A DNA stretch of 23,714 nucleotides from Brevibacillus sp. (GCA_029240815.1 JARDZO010000056.1:1-23714), one strand, 5' to 3'; shown: positions 14,316 through 22,322, counted from the first letter of the stretch. The notes: generated from the letters alone by a model not told the origin. Program-made: numbers and translations.

Positions 14316-15137
14316 ATGCTAGACTCCGACCATCCCTTTCTGCCCGCCAATTGGGCAAATCCATCCGGGCACAAGCGAGAAAAACCGCGCGACAAGGGAT
14401 TAACGATGGTCATTGACAAAGGCGTTGGACTGACCGCCTATCGAGATTTGCTGGAAATGGCCGCCCCCTATTTCGACATATACAAGTTAGGCTTTGGGAC
14501 GTCTGCCCTCTACTCCCATTCGATCCTGAAACAAAAATTGAGTCTGGCAGTCCAGCACCGGTTGCACATCATGCCCGGTGGCACCTTCTTTGAGGTCGCA
14601 CTGCGACAATCACCTGTCTTGGCCTATATGAATCAAATCGTGTGCGCAGGATTTAATGCCGTGGAAATCTCAGACGGGACCTTCCCGCTAAGCCCGAAGC
14701 AGCGTCGAGATGCCATCATTGCCGGAGTAGAAGCCGGCTTGGTGGTCTATACCGAGGTAGGCAAAAAAGCTTCGGATTATCGTGCAGAACGCGAAGAACT
14801 GTTGGAGACTTTACATGCTGATCTGGACGCAGGTGCCAGTCACGTAATTGTAGAAGCGCGTGAAAGTGGGACTGTCGGCATTTTTGACAAGGATGGTCGC
14901 GCCGACGACCAGTTTGTCCTCGATATCGCTAGGACCGCTGGTGACAAAGCCAGTAAATTGATCTGGGAAGCTCCCCAAAAGGAGCAGCAAGTCAGTCTAA
15001 TCTGTGCATTGGGTAGCGACGTCAATCTCGGGAATGTCAGCTATCAGGATGTCTTGTCCGTGGAAACATTGCGGCGGGGCTTGCGAGGAGATACCGCTGC
15101 CATCATGGAGGCAGGGAGGTCAGCCCCTTGCGAATAG
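14316..15137 (+). CDS. comA: Phosphosulfolactate synthase (ComA family)
   Basis: 273-residue TIM-barrel enzyme. After a 30-residue lead come LTMVIDKGVGL, the IYKLGFGTSALY strand, HIMPGGTFFEVAL, AVEISDGTFPLS, VVYTEVGKK and HVIVEARESGTVG, all typical of ComA/YitD. It adds sulfite to phosphoenolpyruvate to form (R)-2-phospho-3-sulfolactate. In methanogens this leads to coenzyme M; in spore formers the product pathway gives 3-sulfolactate. The ATG at 14316 has GAGGA 8 nt upstream; the ATG at 14301 has only a weak AGAAGAA touching it, so the N-terminus is uncertain by five residues. comB starts 10 bp before its stop. Both are on the strand opposite to the flanking yqhV and efp. Confidence 0.9.
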   Translation: MLDSDHPFLPANWANPSGHKREKPRDKGLTMVIDKGVGLTAYRDLLEMAAPYFDIYKLGFGTSALYSHSILKQKLSLAVQHRLHIMPGGTFFEVALRQSPVLAYMNQIVCAGFNAVEISDGTFPLSPKQRRDAIIAGVEAGLVVYTEVGKKASDYRAEREELLETLHADLDAGASHVIVEARESGTVGIFDKDGRADDQFVLDIARTAGDKASKLIWEAPQKEQQVSLICALGSDVNLGNVSYQDVLSVETLRRGLRGDTAAIMEAGRSAPCE

Positions 15138-15844
15138 AAGTCGTACCGACCGTGGAGGAAATCCGGTTTGATCAAATCAGCAATCATGTCGTCATTGTGA
15201 TTGACGTGCTACGTGCATCCAGTACGATCGTGACGGCTCTTGGCAATGGTTTTGCGTCCGTTATTCCCGTCGAGACAATCGGCCAGGCCTACTCCTTGCG
15301 TACAGCCGATTGCATCCTTGCTGGCGAGCGACATTGTCGGAAGATACCCGATTTTGATTGCAATAACTCCCCCACCGAAATTGCAGCCTGTAAAAAAGCA
15401 GGGAATCAGTTGATCCTGACGACGACCAACGGAACCCGCGCCATACAAAAGGCCGAACGTGCTACGTCCCTGCTGGTCGGTTGTTTTCTCAATGCAACAG
15501 CTTGCATGACCTACGCCCTAAACTTTCATTTGGACATCACCCTGTACTGTGCAGGAACTCGTTCTGAATTTGCCCTGGAAGATGGCTTGGCGGCCGGACT
15601 CATGATCGTCGAGGCGCAAAAAATGTCTTCGCATTTTCAAGTCTGTGACCTTGGCGAAGCTTTAAAGGCGAGCTACTTGTACTTCGGCGACAGAATCGGA
15701 GAGCTGTTGCCGCAAACAACAACAGGAAAGCGGCTTATCCAGCACCATTTCACCCATGATGTTCAGTACTGCGCAAAGGTCGATCAGTATCGGATCGTCC
15801 CGTACATCAAGGAGAAACGCATACTCCCACACCTTGTCTCATAA
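15128..15844 (+). CDS. comB: 2-phosphosulfolactate phosphatase (ComB family)
   Basis: 238 residues. Family landmarks are VVIVIDVLRASSTIVTAL (about 21-38, Asp26 and Arg29), LAGERHCRKIPDFDCNNSP (about 64-82), LTTTNGTRAI (about 97-106) and the C-terminal metal-binding region. It removes phosphate from 2-phospho-3-sulfolactate to give 3-sulfolactate, and follows ComA in the pathway. The start is a TTG at 15128 with GGGAGG at 8 nt, and overlaps comA by 10 bp, so the two are translationally coupled. Unlike many relatives, the GER...FD...NSP block carries extra Cys residues (HCRK, FDCNN). B. subtilis has the equivalent pair as yitC-yitD elsewhere in its genome. Confidence 0.9.
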   Translation: MRIEVVPTVEEIRFDQISNHVVIVIDVLRASSTIVTALGNGFASVIPVETIGQAYSLRTADCILAGERHCRKIPDFDCNNSPTEIAACKKAGNQLILTTTNGTRAIQKAERATSLLVGCFLNATACMTYALNFHLDITLYCAGTRSEFALEDGLAAGLMIVEAQKMSSHFQVCDLGEALKASYLYFGDRIGELLPQTTTGKRLIQHHFTHDVQYCAKVDQYRIVPYIKEKRILPHLVS

Positions 15845-15874
15845 AGTGAAAGGAGAACAGGGACAGGGGTTTTG

Positions 15875-16345
15875 ATGATGCCAATGATGTCTGGAGAAGT
15901 GATGCTCGTCATCCTGATCGTCATAGGGTTAATTGGCCGTTCACCGATCATTGCGACTGCCGCGAGCATCCTTTTGGTATTGAAGCTTACGGCGCTGGAA
16001 CGCTTTTTCCCAACGGTTGAAAGGCGTGGACTTGAGCTGGGATTGCTCTTTTTGACCATCTCAGTGCTCGTTCCGTTCGCCAGTGAAAAAATATCGTGGA
16101 AAGATGTCGCTCCGCTCTTTACTACAGTCATCGGTTTAACGGCGCTCGCTGGTGGTGCCATCGCAACGTGGATGAACGGAAAAGGTCTCGACTTGTTGCG
16201 TACCGAGCCTCACATGATCGTGGGATTAGTCATCGGCTCGATAATCGGCATCGTCTTTCTGCGAGGCATTCCCGTTGGGCCACTCATGGCTGCCGGCATT
16301 ACGGCTTTCGTCCTAAAGCTGTGGGAATGGCTAGGAGGTCGTTGA
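15875..16345 (+). CDS. UPF0756 / DUF441 family membrane protein
   Basis: 156 residues with four to five membrane segments (about 7-19, 25-45, 50-70, 80-98, 110-145), the conserved [17 protein letters not shown] at the start and [18 protein letters not shown] at the end. This matches UPF0756 (B. subtilis YtwI). No reaction is known; the compact, glycine-rich helices suggest a small transporter, which is inference. It begins 30 bp after comB on the same strand and precedes a bidirectional terminator, so it probably shares the comAB transcript. The ATG at 15875 follows GGGG at 5 nt; a TTG at 15872 or ATG at 15878 are alternatives. Confidence 0.85.
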   Translation: MMPMMSGEVMLVILIVIGLIGRSPIIATAASILLVLKLTALERFFPTVERRGLELGLLFLTISVLVPFASEKISWKDVAPLFTTVIGLTALAGGAIATWMNGKGLDLLRTEPHMIVGLVIGSIIGIVFLRGIPVGPLMAAGITAFVLKLWEWLGGR

Positions 16346-16351
16346 GGCAAT

Positions 16352-16390
16352 AAAAAAAGGCAGCACCCGTTTGCGGGTACTGCCTTTTTT
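16352..16390. terminator. Bidirectional terminator between the DUF441 gene and efp
   Basis: GGCAG-C-ACCCG pairs with CGGGT-A-CTGCC around a TTTG loop (one internal mismatch). A run of seven A lies before it and six T after it, so it serves the plus-strand unit and efp on the minus strand. Convergent genes end on both sides. Confidence 0.92.
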
Positions 16391-16404
16391 CTTAATCGCA
16401 GCTA

Positions 16405-16962
16405 TTATGCGCGAGATACGTAAGCCTCGGAACGAGTATCGATGATGAGACGCTCGCCTTCTTCTACGAAGAGCGGCACGTTCACGACAAAGCCTGTTTC
16501 CAGGGTAGCTTTTTTCGTTACGTTGGAAGCGGTATCGCCTTTTACTCCTGGCTCACACTCGGTGACCACGAGTTCAACGGTGTTTGGCAATTGAATTCCG
16601 ATGGTTTCGCCGTTGTACTGCATGATTTGCACGTTCATGTTTTCCTTGAGGAAACGCAGTTCACGCTCAATCTGTTTGTGGGTGAACGTCATTTGCTCGT
16701 ATGTTTCGGTATTCATGAAAGTGTACTCATCGCCACTTGCATACAAGTATTGCATGGTGTTGGATTCAATCCGCGCAGGGTTTACTTTTTCGCCGCCGCG
16801 GAATGTCATTTCAGTGGTATTACCACTACGCAGATTGCGCAGTTTAGAGCGAACGAACGCTGCACCTTTACCCGGTTTCACGTGTTGGAACTCAAGAACC
16901 GTAAAAATATTGCCGTCCACTTCGATCGTCAAACCTGTCCGAAAATCGTTCACAGAGATCAT
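16405..16962 (-). CDS. efp: Translation elongation factor P
   Basis: 185 residues, full length, with three beta-barrel domains: KOW-like (about 1-64), then two OB-type domains ending [17 protein letters not shown]. The loop KPGKGAAFV carries Lys32, the residue that is modified (5-aminopentanol in B. subtilis) and reaches the ribosome peptidyl-transferase centre to relieve stalling at polyproline. ATG at 16962 has GGGAGG at 6 nt. It lies 41 bp after the Xaa-Pro peptidase gene, and a likely promoter spans the end of that gene. The terminator at 16352-16390 follows it. Confidence 0.97.
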   Translation of the reverse strand: MISVNDFRTGLTIEVDGNIFTVLEFQHVKPGKGAAFVRSKLRNLRSGNTTEMTFRGGEKVNPARIESNTMQYLYASGDEYTFMNTETYEQMTFTHKQIERELRFLKENMNVQIMQYNGETIGIQLPNTVELVVTECEPGVKGDTASNVTKKATLETGFVVNVPLFVEEGERLIIDTRSEAYVSRA

Positions 16963-16995
16963 GGTAGTCCTCCCAAATCAATCGATAACAGAATA

Positions 16996-17024
16996 AGTAT
17001 AAATTACACCGGCAAAATGATCAA
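16996..17024 (-). promoter_or_regulatory. Candidate sigma-A promoter for efp
   Basis: TTGATC (17024-17019), a 17-nt spacer and TATACT (17001-16996) on the minus strand. The -35 is inside the last codons of the peptidase gene. It would give efp its own transcript with a leader of about 27 nt. Confidence 0.55.
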
Positions 17025-18074
17025 CTCTTTCGTAGACTTGTTCAGAACCTCGTGACCGTCAGCTGTGATCAGCACGTCATCCTCGATCCGTACTCCACCC
17101 AAACCACTTACATAAATCCCTGGCTCCATCGTTACCAGCATGCCCGGCTCCAAAACAAAGGCGCTGACGGTAGAGAGCCCTGGCATCTCATGCACTTCCA
17201 GGCCGAGACCATGACCTGCGCTGTGACCATAGCAATCCCCGTAGCCTGCTGCCGTAATGATGTCTCGAGTCGCTGCATCTGCTGCTTTAGCAGTCACGCC
17301 CGGCTTCAACGCCTCCACCCCAGCGATTTGAGCACGCAGAACGATGTCGTAGATTTCTTTCATTTTCGGGCTCGGTTCCCCTACAGATAAGGTGCGTGTA
17401 ATGTCTGAGTTGTAGCCTTTGTAAGCCGCCCCAAAGTCAAGGGTAACCATCTCGCCAGCATGAATGACCTTTTCACTCGCACGACCATGCGGCAAAGCAC
17501 CGCGCGGACCAGAGGCTACGATCATGTCAAAAGCGGAACCGGACGCGCCTTGCTTGCGCATGAAGAACTCCAGCTCCAACGCTACGTCTTCTTCGCGCAC
17601 ACCTGGCTTGATATAGCTTTGAATGTGCTCAAAACCCGCTTCTGCAATACGAACTGCTTCGCGGATGATGACCATTTCGGATTCATCCTTGAACATGCGA
17701 ATTTTCTCTAGGAGACCGCTCGTCGCGACGAGCTCCACGCCATCAAAAGCTTTACTCCATTCCTGGTGAGTCTGGAAAGAAACAGAGCTTTCGAATGCCA
17801 GTCGTTTTACTCCTTTTTCATTCAAAAGCTTCGCGATTGCTTCGAGTGCCTTGCGCTCGTTATTTACAACAGTGAAATGAGGAGCCTGCTCCCCAGCTTG
17901 CTCCACATAACGGAAATCAGTTACCAGGAACGCTTCCTTTTCTGTGACGATCACCCAACCCGTAGAGCCTGTGAACCCACTAAAATAAAAACGGTTCTCC
18001 GCTTTCTCCGTGATGAGTGCATCTGCACCCAGATTCGCCAAAGCCGCACGCAATTTGTCCAGACGTTGTTGCAT
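17004..18074 (-). CDS. papA: Xaa-Pro aminopeptidase, M24B family (YqhT-like)
   Basis: 356 residues. The N-terminal creatinase-like domain (1-125) contains ENRFYFSGFTGSTGW. The C-terminal pita-bread domain carries all five metal ligands: Asp213 (TLDFGAAY), Asp224 (NSDITRT), His288 (GHSAGHGLG), Glu317 (TMEPGIY) and Glu331 (VRIEDDV). It removes an N-terminal residue preceding proline and is cytoplasmic, with no signal peptide. In B. subtilis the equivalent yqhT lies between aroQ and efp, as here. ATG at 18074 follows AGGGGAG at 9 nt. The gap to aroQ is 38 bp, so the two are likely co-transcribed. Substrate preference within M24B cannot be read from sequence alone. Confidence 0.92.
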   Translation of the reverse strand: MQQRLDKLRAALANLGADALITEKAENRFYFSGFTGSTGWVIVTEKEAFLVTDFRYVEQAGEQAPHFTVVNNERKALEAIAKLLNEKGVKRLAFESSVSFQTHQEWSKAFDGVELVATSGLLEKIRMFKDESEMVIIREAVRIAEAGFEHIQSYIKPGVREEDVALELEFFMRKQGASGSAFDMIVASGPRGALPHGRASEKVIHAGEMVTLDFGAAYKGYNSDITRTLSVGEPSPKMKEIYDIVLRAQIAGVEALKPGVTAKAADAATRDIITAAGYGDCYGHSAGHGLGLEVHEMPGLSTVSAFVLEPGMLVTMEPGIYVSGLGGVRIEDDVLITADGHEVLNKSTKELIILPV

Positions 18075-18112
18075 GACAACATTCTCCCCTTTCCTATAAC
18101 AACCTGATTGGT

Positions 18113-18553
18113 TTATTTTTTCTCGATTTTACGCACAAGGGCGCGCAATGCCCACTCGTAACCATCCATCCCCAAACCGACTACTTGCCCGATGACGACA
18201 GGTGCAATGACAGAATGATGGCGGAACTCTTCTCTTGCGTGAATATTTGAGATATGTACTTCGATGGTAGGCAGCGCGACACTTGCGAATGCGTCACGAA
18301 GCGCGTAGCTGTAGTGAGTAAACGCACCTGGATTGATCAAGATCCCATCATGTACGCCTTTTGCTCGATGAATCGCGTCAATCAGCACGCCTTCATGGTT
18401 GGACTGAAGGTGTTCCAGACTGCCGCCCAGTTCTCCCATCACCTTGTTCAGGTGTGTGACCAAGTCTTCGAGCGTTTCACTTCCGTATACTCCGGGTTCC
18501 CGCGTCCCCAATAGATTGAGGTTGGGTCCATTCAGCAACAGAACGGAAGTCAT
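18113..18553 (-). CDS. aroQ: 3-dehydroquinate dehydratase, type II
   Basis: 146 residues. Type II signature LLNGPNLNLLGTREPGVYG includes Arg18 and the catalytic Tyr23. Asn74 (ILINPGAFTH) and the general acid His100 (EVHISNIHAREEFR) are present, and Arg111 completes the active site. It removes water from 3-dehydroquinate in the shikimate pathway. ATG at 18553 has GGGAGG at 8 nt. It is the first gene of an aroQ-papA unit behind a good sigma-A promoter. The order yqhR-aroQ-yqhT-efp matches B. subtilis. Confidence 0.97.
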   Translation of the reverse strand: MTSVLLLNGPNLNLLGTREPGVYGSETLEDLVTHLNKVMGELGGSLEHLQSNHEGVLIDAIHRAKGVHDGILINPGAFTHYSYALRDAFASVALPTIEVHISNIHAREEFRHHSVIAPVVIGQVVGLGMDGYEWALRALVRKIEKK

Positions 18554-18607
18554 CGTTCATCCCTCCCAGGTAGGTTTCTTCATAAAAAGTTTTTTTACTA
18601 ATGAAAC

Positions 18608-18635
18608 ATTTTACCACAAGCCATGCAGACTTCAA
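18608..18635 (-). promoter_or_regulatory. Sigma-A promoter of aroQ
   Basis: TTGAAG (18635-18630), a 16-nt spacer and TAAAAT (18613-18608) on the minus strand, about 55 nt ahead of aroQ. An A/T-rich leader with a TTTTTTT-like stretch in the opposite strand follows. Confidence 0.6.
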
Positions 18636-18728
18636 TAAAAGATCCACGCTTTCTGCCAAGATTCCCAACATTCGCACTAGCCCGTTCGAGAATGGGCGTT
18701 GCCACCCAAACACTTTCACTCCATTGTT

Positions 18729-19220
18729 TTATTCCTCATCTGACTCCTCAAGCGTCAGCGTCATCCCAATAAACAGACCGTAGGAAAAGTACCAGGCAGC
18801 TTCCGTACTCAACGTGTCCACTTCCCAATTCCCGATCCGAAAGAAAAATCCTGCTACCCCAAGTATCACGAGACCTAAAACCAACCCACTCCACCAAATG
18901 CGAACCTTTCCAAACAGCATCGAAAATAAAGCAGTTACAATCAACGTTTCTATAAACAGAAACCCAGCTCCCAGTCCAATGGCAGCCGCTGTATTCTCAT
19001 CGATCCCTGCCAAAATCGGACGCGCGAAGGACCCTAGTCCATACGGCGTGAGATTCAGGAAATGGGCCGCTAAGCGAATAATTCCCCAAAAGATCGTCCC
19101 CCAAAAAGCGACTTCCAAAATCTTTTTCGTGGGATTTCTGCTCAATTGTTGTTGCTGCTGATGTCCCTGCTGCCTGGATCGAAACCCTCTGAGACCTTTC
19201 CGTGCTTTCGTCGCTTCCAC
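18729..19220 (-). CDS. yqhR: YqhR family membrane protein
   Basis: 163 residues. A basic, Gln-rich start (RQQGHQQQQQLSRNPTKK, about 16-33) precedes four membrane helices at about 36-55, 78-102, 108-128 and 140-157. The short acidic tail is EESDEE. The family has no known function; identity rests on similarity to B. subtilis YqhR and on the yqhQ-yqhR-aroQ order. The start is a GTG at 19220 with GCGAGGTG about 8 nt ahead. That ribosome site lies in the loop of a possible hairpin whose 3' arm runs into the start codon. It diverges from yqhQ. Confidence 0.85.
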   Translation of the reverse strand: MEATKARKGLRGFRSRQQGHQQQQQLSRNPTKKILEVAFWGTIFWGIIRLAAHFLNLTPYGLGSFARPILAGIDENTAAAIGLGAGFLFIETLIVTALFSMLFGKVRIWWSGLVLGLVILGVAGFFFRIGNWEVDTLSTEAAWYFSYGLFIGMTLTLEESDEE

Positions 19221-19242
19221 TAGTGATCACCTCGCCACTAGT
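19219..19242 (-). promoter_or_regulatory. Possible hairpin around the yqhR ribosome-binding site
   Basis: On the minus strand the perfect 7-bp arms ACTAGTG and CACTAGT flank the 10-nt loop GCGAGGTGAT, which holds the Shine-Dalgarno. The first two bases of the GTG start are in the 3' arm. In DNA the same feature appears as two CCACTAGT copies at 19217-19224 and 19235-19242. It could affect translation or be a protein site. Confidence 0.45.
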
Positions 19243-19358
19243 ATGTGCTTTGCTGCTGATTTTCACTAATTGTTGACATTTGCCCGACTCGTCATGAACT
19301 GCTTGTAGCTTCAAAGCCCTATTTCCGTTAATATAGGGAATAAGGATGGTGATTCAAG

Positions 19359-20294
19359 TTGTCGCAACAAATCGTACCTAACTACGGTGGTCAGGCGGTC
19401 ATCGAAGGCGTCATGTTCGGTGGCAAAACCATAACCGTCACGGCTGTTCGAAAAAAAAATCAAGAAATTGAGTATTTTGAAGCCCCCCGTACGGAATATA
19501 AATGGATTACTCCCTTGAAAAAGATTCCGTTCGTGCGTGGGGTCGTCGGATTGATTGAAGCTAGCGCGAATGGGGCCAAACATCTCAACTTCGCCTCTGA
19601 ACGCTACAACTTGGAATCAGGAGAAGAAGTGTCGGAAGGACCTTCCAAACTGCAGATGATCCTAGGTGTCGCACTAGTCGGCGTCTTGTCTTTTTTGTTT
19701 GGTAAATTCGTCTTTACGCTCGTCCCTGTATTCCTGGCAGAATTCCTTTTAGGAAAATGGGTGCCGGACGGTGTTCCACAAACGCTGGCTGAAGGTGGCA
19801 TCAAGATCATCTTGCTCCTGGGCTATATTACGGCAATCGCAAAGGCACCGATTATTAAAAGGCTATTTCAATACCACGGAGCGGAGCATAAAGTGATTAA
19901 CGCCTTCGAGTCCGGGGTAGAATTAACAGTAGCAAATGTGCAAAAATTTTCCACGCTGCACTATCGTTGCGGTAGCAGTTTTCTCATATTCACGGTGTTC
20001 GTTGGCGTAGTCATTTACTCCCTGTTTCCTTACGACTCACTCACGGAGCGGGTAGTACAACGCATCGTTCTTCTGCCGCTTGTCATGGGTGTCTCCTATG
20101 AAGTACTGCAATGGACAAACAAGCTCCGAGACACACCTGTGCTTCGCTTCCTCGGGTATCCCGGATTGTGGCTGCAAAAAATCACAACTCGTGAGCCAGA
20201 GGATCATCAGGTGGAGGTCGCGATCGCCTCTTTTCAAAAAATGCGTGAGCTTGACCAGAAGCAAGCACAAGAGAGAATGGTAACGACAGGATAA
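19359..20294 (+). CDS. yqhQ: YqhQ family membrane protein (DUF1385)
   Basis: 311 residues. A conserved soluble start (YGGQAVIEGVMFGGK, 9-23) leads to membrane segments at about 100-130, 145-165, 207-225 and 235-252. A cluster of conserved polar residues sits between them: YHGAEHK (His173, Glu176, His177), Glu184, and HYRC (His201, Cys204). This matches DUF1385/YqhQ; the family's function is unknown, and a metal site is inference. The start is a TTG at 19359, preceded by AAGGATGGTG; no in-frame ATG is near. It diverges from yqhR by 138 bp and is followed 44 bp later by yqhP. Confidence 0.9.
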   Translation: MSQQIVPNYGGQAVIEGVMFGGKTITVTAVRKKNQEIEYFEAPRTEYKWITPLKKIPFVRGVVGLIEASANGAKHLNFASERYNLESGEEVSEGPSKLQMILGVALVGVLSFLFGKFVFTLVPVFLAEFLLGKWVPDGVPQTLAEGGIKIILLLGYITAIAKAPIIKRLFQYHGAEHKVINAFESGVELTVANVQKFSTLHYRCGSSFLIFTVFVGVVIYSLFPYDSLTERVVQRIVLLPLVMGVSYEVLQWTNKLRDTPVLRFLGYPGLWLQKITTREPEDHQVEVAIASFQKMRELDQKQAQERMVTTG

Positions 20295-20338
20295 CGTGAT
20301 AACGTGAGGCATTTTTGAATCCCATTGAGGTGAGGCCT

Positions 20339-20689
20339 ATGTTACGCCGCATTCCACCAGTGATTTTGATTGTGATGTTGCTAGCCATTTACGGTTTTCT
20401 GTTGACGTTCATCGAAGACCCTGTGAATACGTTGATCATTCTGGGGCTGTCAGTCGTTCTTTTTTTGGTGGTGCGGAATTATTTGCGTACGGGAGCCTTT
20501 TTCCCGCGTAACAACGGGCCTCGCAAGCCGAAGCCGCCGAAGCCCAAACCGCCATCGTTGCGGCAAGCGGCGAAGAAACAGACGCAATCCCCCAGAAAAG
20601 ATCATCCATTTCGAGTCATCGATGGAAAAAAAGGAAAGTCCAAGCAAAAGCAAAACGATCAAAATTCACACAACAACATCTCTCATTGA
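20339..20689 (+). CDS. yqhP: YqhP / SA1362 family small membrane protein
   Basis: 116 residues. Two membrane helices (about 8-24 and 30-45) are followed by a strongly basic, proline-rich tail with a KPKPPKPKPP run near 63-72 and many Lys/Gln. The architecture fits the YqhP/SA1362 family and its position after yqhQ. Function is unknown; the cationic tail could contact membrane or nucleic acid, which is inference. The ATG at 20339 has TGAGGTG 6 nt upstream; a TTG at 20315 lies ahead of that ribosome site and is unlikely. A terminator follows the stop. Confidence 0.8.
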   Translation: MLRRIPPVILIVMLLAIYGFLLTFIEDPVNTLIILGLSVVLFLVVRNYLRTGAFFPRNNGPRKPKPPKPKPPSLRQAAKKQTQSPRKDHPFRVIDGKKGKSKQKQNDQNSHNNISH

Positions 20690-20703
20690 GTTCAAAACAA
20701 AGA

Positions 20704-20737
20704 AACAGGTTGCCCTTGCTGGCTGCCTGTTTTTTTT
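20704..20737 (+). terminator. Terminator after yqhP, possibly bidirectional
   Basis: AACAGGTTGCC pairs with GGCTGCCTGTT (one mismatch, one wobble) around a 6-nt loop and is followed by a long T run. The convergent gene at 20750 could use it in the other direction with a poorer T-tract. Confidence 0.88.
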
Positions 20738-20749
20738 GTAGCTCCATTA

Positions 20750-21679
20750 TTAAACGAGGTATTTCGGAGAGGTAGTCCGGAATACTTTCACGTAATCCTC
20801 AAAATTCCACGTATTCAGAAAACGACGCGCTGAATCTTCGCCGGAAGTGAACAGCCGCTGACGAAGCTCGAGAGACATTTGAAACTGCGTAGCCCTTACC
20901 CCAAGTGTATTGATAAAAACGGTTCGTACGGCGTTTGATTTCTCTACATAGAGTCTGTCGTGCGCATCCAGCATGGTCACTAACAAGCCACGCGTGAAGG
21001 TGAAGAGGCCCGTGATGGAAGCCTCCTCTGAAGCGACCTTATTGTCATGCAGCCGAAAGCCTATCGTCGGCCACTGCGGGGTGCCAGGTACGTCAAAGAG
21101 CCATACAGGGTAGTTGCTGAGAAGGGCACCGTCTACGATGTAGTGTGGTTTACTCTCGCTTTGCAAAATGGCCGGCTGAAAAAAAAATGGAATCGACGAC
21201 GACATGCGAACAGCTCTGGCGATCGGAAAGCTCTCGGGAACGACGCCGTACCGAGGCAAGTCATCCGGTAGCACCAGCATTTTGCCCGCCGTGACATCGG
21301 ATGCTACAATTCGCAGCTTTTCCCTTGGCAAATCACCGAATGTACGAATCCCCTTTCGCTGTAGCAAGTCCTCGATGAACAGTTCGAGTCGATCCGCACG
21401 AAAAATCCCTTCATGCACCATGAGCTCGAACACTGGGCCCACTACCGGAAGACGCCCCAATCCTTTGCGCTGCAAAAAGCACAAATAATCCATCTCTTCA
21501 AAAACCGGCTTCAACTCTCGACTTGTATAGCCGGCACTCAACAAAGCCGCTACGATCGAGCCAGCCGACGTTCCCGCGATCTTTTCCCAAGTGTATCCGT
21601 GTTCCTCCATGACTTTCAAGGCTCCGATAAAAGCGATTCCCTTTACTCCGCCACCTTCAAAGACTGCGTCCGCTTTCAT
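20750..21679 (-). CDS. yqhO: Patatin-like phospholipase family protein (YqhO-like)
   Basis: 309 residues. The oxyanion motif EGGGVKG (8-14), the nucleophile elbow GTSAG with Ser38, and the catalytic DGALLSNYP with Asp183 form the patatin Ser-Asp dyad. No signal peptide is seen, so it is probably cytoplasmic, perhaps membrane-associated. In the family it hydrolyses acyl esters of phospholipids or related lipids; the substrate is unknown. ATG at 21679 has ACAGGAGG at 8 nt; an in-frame start at 21721 lies before this site. It follows mntR after a terminator and matches B. subtilis yqhO in position. Confidence 0.92.
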   Translation of the reverse strand: MKADAVFEGGGVKGIAFIGALKVMEEHGYTWEKIAGTSAGSIVAALLSAGYTSRELKPVFEEMDYLCFLQRKGLGRLPVVGPVFELMVHEGIFRADRLELFIEDLLQRKGIRTFGDLPREKLRIVASDVTAGKMLVLPDDLPRYGVVPESFPIARAVRMSSSIPFFFQPAILQSESKPHYIVDGALLSNYPVWLFDVPGTPQWPTIGFRLHDNKVASEEASITGLFTFTRGLLVTMLDAHDRLYVEKSNAVRTVFINTLGVRATQFQMSLELRQRLFTSGEDSARRFLNTWNFEDYVKVFRTTSPKYLV

Positions 21680-21751
21680 CCTGATCGCCTCCTGTGACTG
21701 TAATTTCTGCCTCCTTATCAAATATAGGGCGATAGCTAATCCATTACGCCG

Positions 21752-21780
21752 AAAAAAAACGCAAGCCTGTTTGGCCTGCG
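21752..21780 (-). terminator. Intrinsic terminator after mntR
   Basis: On the minus strand CGCAGGCC pairs with GGCTTGCG (one wobble, loop AAACA) and eight T follow. It lies 18 bp past the mntR stop. Confidence 0.9.
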
Positions 21781-21797
21781 CTTTGATCGGTTGCCCT

Positions 21798-22226
21798 CTA
21801 TTCTTCTTTTTGCTCGTCTTCTTGACGGATTCGCCGCAGTTCTTCCATCCTGTTTGGCTCTGCCTGAAAGTATTGTACCAAGTATTCCAAGCAAGTGATC
21901 GACTCCCAGCTCAAATGGTGTTCGATCCCTTCGACGTCCTGATAAATATGCTCCTCATCCACGCCAATCACCCGCATAAATTCCTCCAGCAGGCTATGAC
22001 GATCCACGAGCCGTTTCCCGATCTTTTTCCCTTTTGTTGTCAAAACCAGACCACGATATTTTTCATAGACAAGATACTTGTCTTTGTCCAGCTTTTGTAC
22101 CATCTTCGTAACCGAAGAGGGATGAACTTCCAACGCTTCAGCAATATCGGAGACACGAGCATAGCCCTTTTCTTCAATTAAGCTGTAAATGCGTTCCAAA
22201 TAGTCTTCCATACTCGGCGTCGGCAT
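21798..22226 (-). CDS. mntR: Manganese transport regulator MntR (DtxR family)
   Basis: 142 residues. An N-terminal winged helix (about 6-64, with the recognition helix around [12 protein letters not shown]) is followed by the dimerisation and metal domain. All six metal ligands of B. subtilis MntR are present at the same numbers: Asp8, Glu11, His77, Glu99, Glu102 and His103. This arrangement is the manganese-specific type, so the protein should repress manganese uptake genes when Mn(II) is abundant. No uptake gene is in the window. ATG at 22226 follows GAGGGG at 5 nt. A sigma-A promoter precedes it and a terminator follows. Its tail is very acidic (QEDEQKEE). Confidence 0.97.
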   Translation of the reverse strand: MPTPSMEDYLERIYSLIEEKGYARVSDIAEALEVHPSSVTKMVQKLDKDKYLVYEKYRGLVLTTKGKKIGKRLVDRHSLLEEFMRVIGVDEEHIYQDVEGIEHHLSWESITCLEYLVQYFQAEPNRMEELRRIRQEDEQKEE

Positions 22227-22280
22227 GTGAACCCCTCATTTCAACCGTATTTCTGACGTCCCCAAAAAGCACGTAGAAAT

Positions 22281-22310
22281 ATAATACCGTGTAATGAAAA
22301 CGATTTGCAA
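22281..22310 (-). promoter_or_regulatory. Sigma-A promoter of mntR
   Basis: TTGCAA (22310-22305), an 18-nt spacer and TATTAT (22286-22281) on the minus strand, roughly 55 nt ahead of mntR. Confidence 0.6.
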
Positions 22311-22322
22311 GTAGAACCTGAC

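Noticed and set aside
18684..18703. GC-rich hairpin GCCCGTTC/GAATGGGC after yqhR as a terminator
   Set aside because: No T-run follows it on the minus strand and the loop is only about two bases.
22295..22310. TGAAAACGATTTGCA near the mntR promoter as a catabolite-response (cre) site
   Set aside because: The right half departs from the consensus at several key positions.
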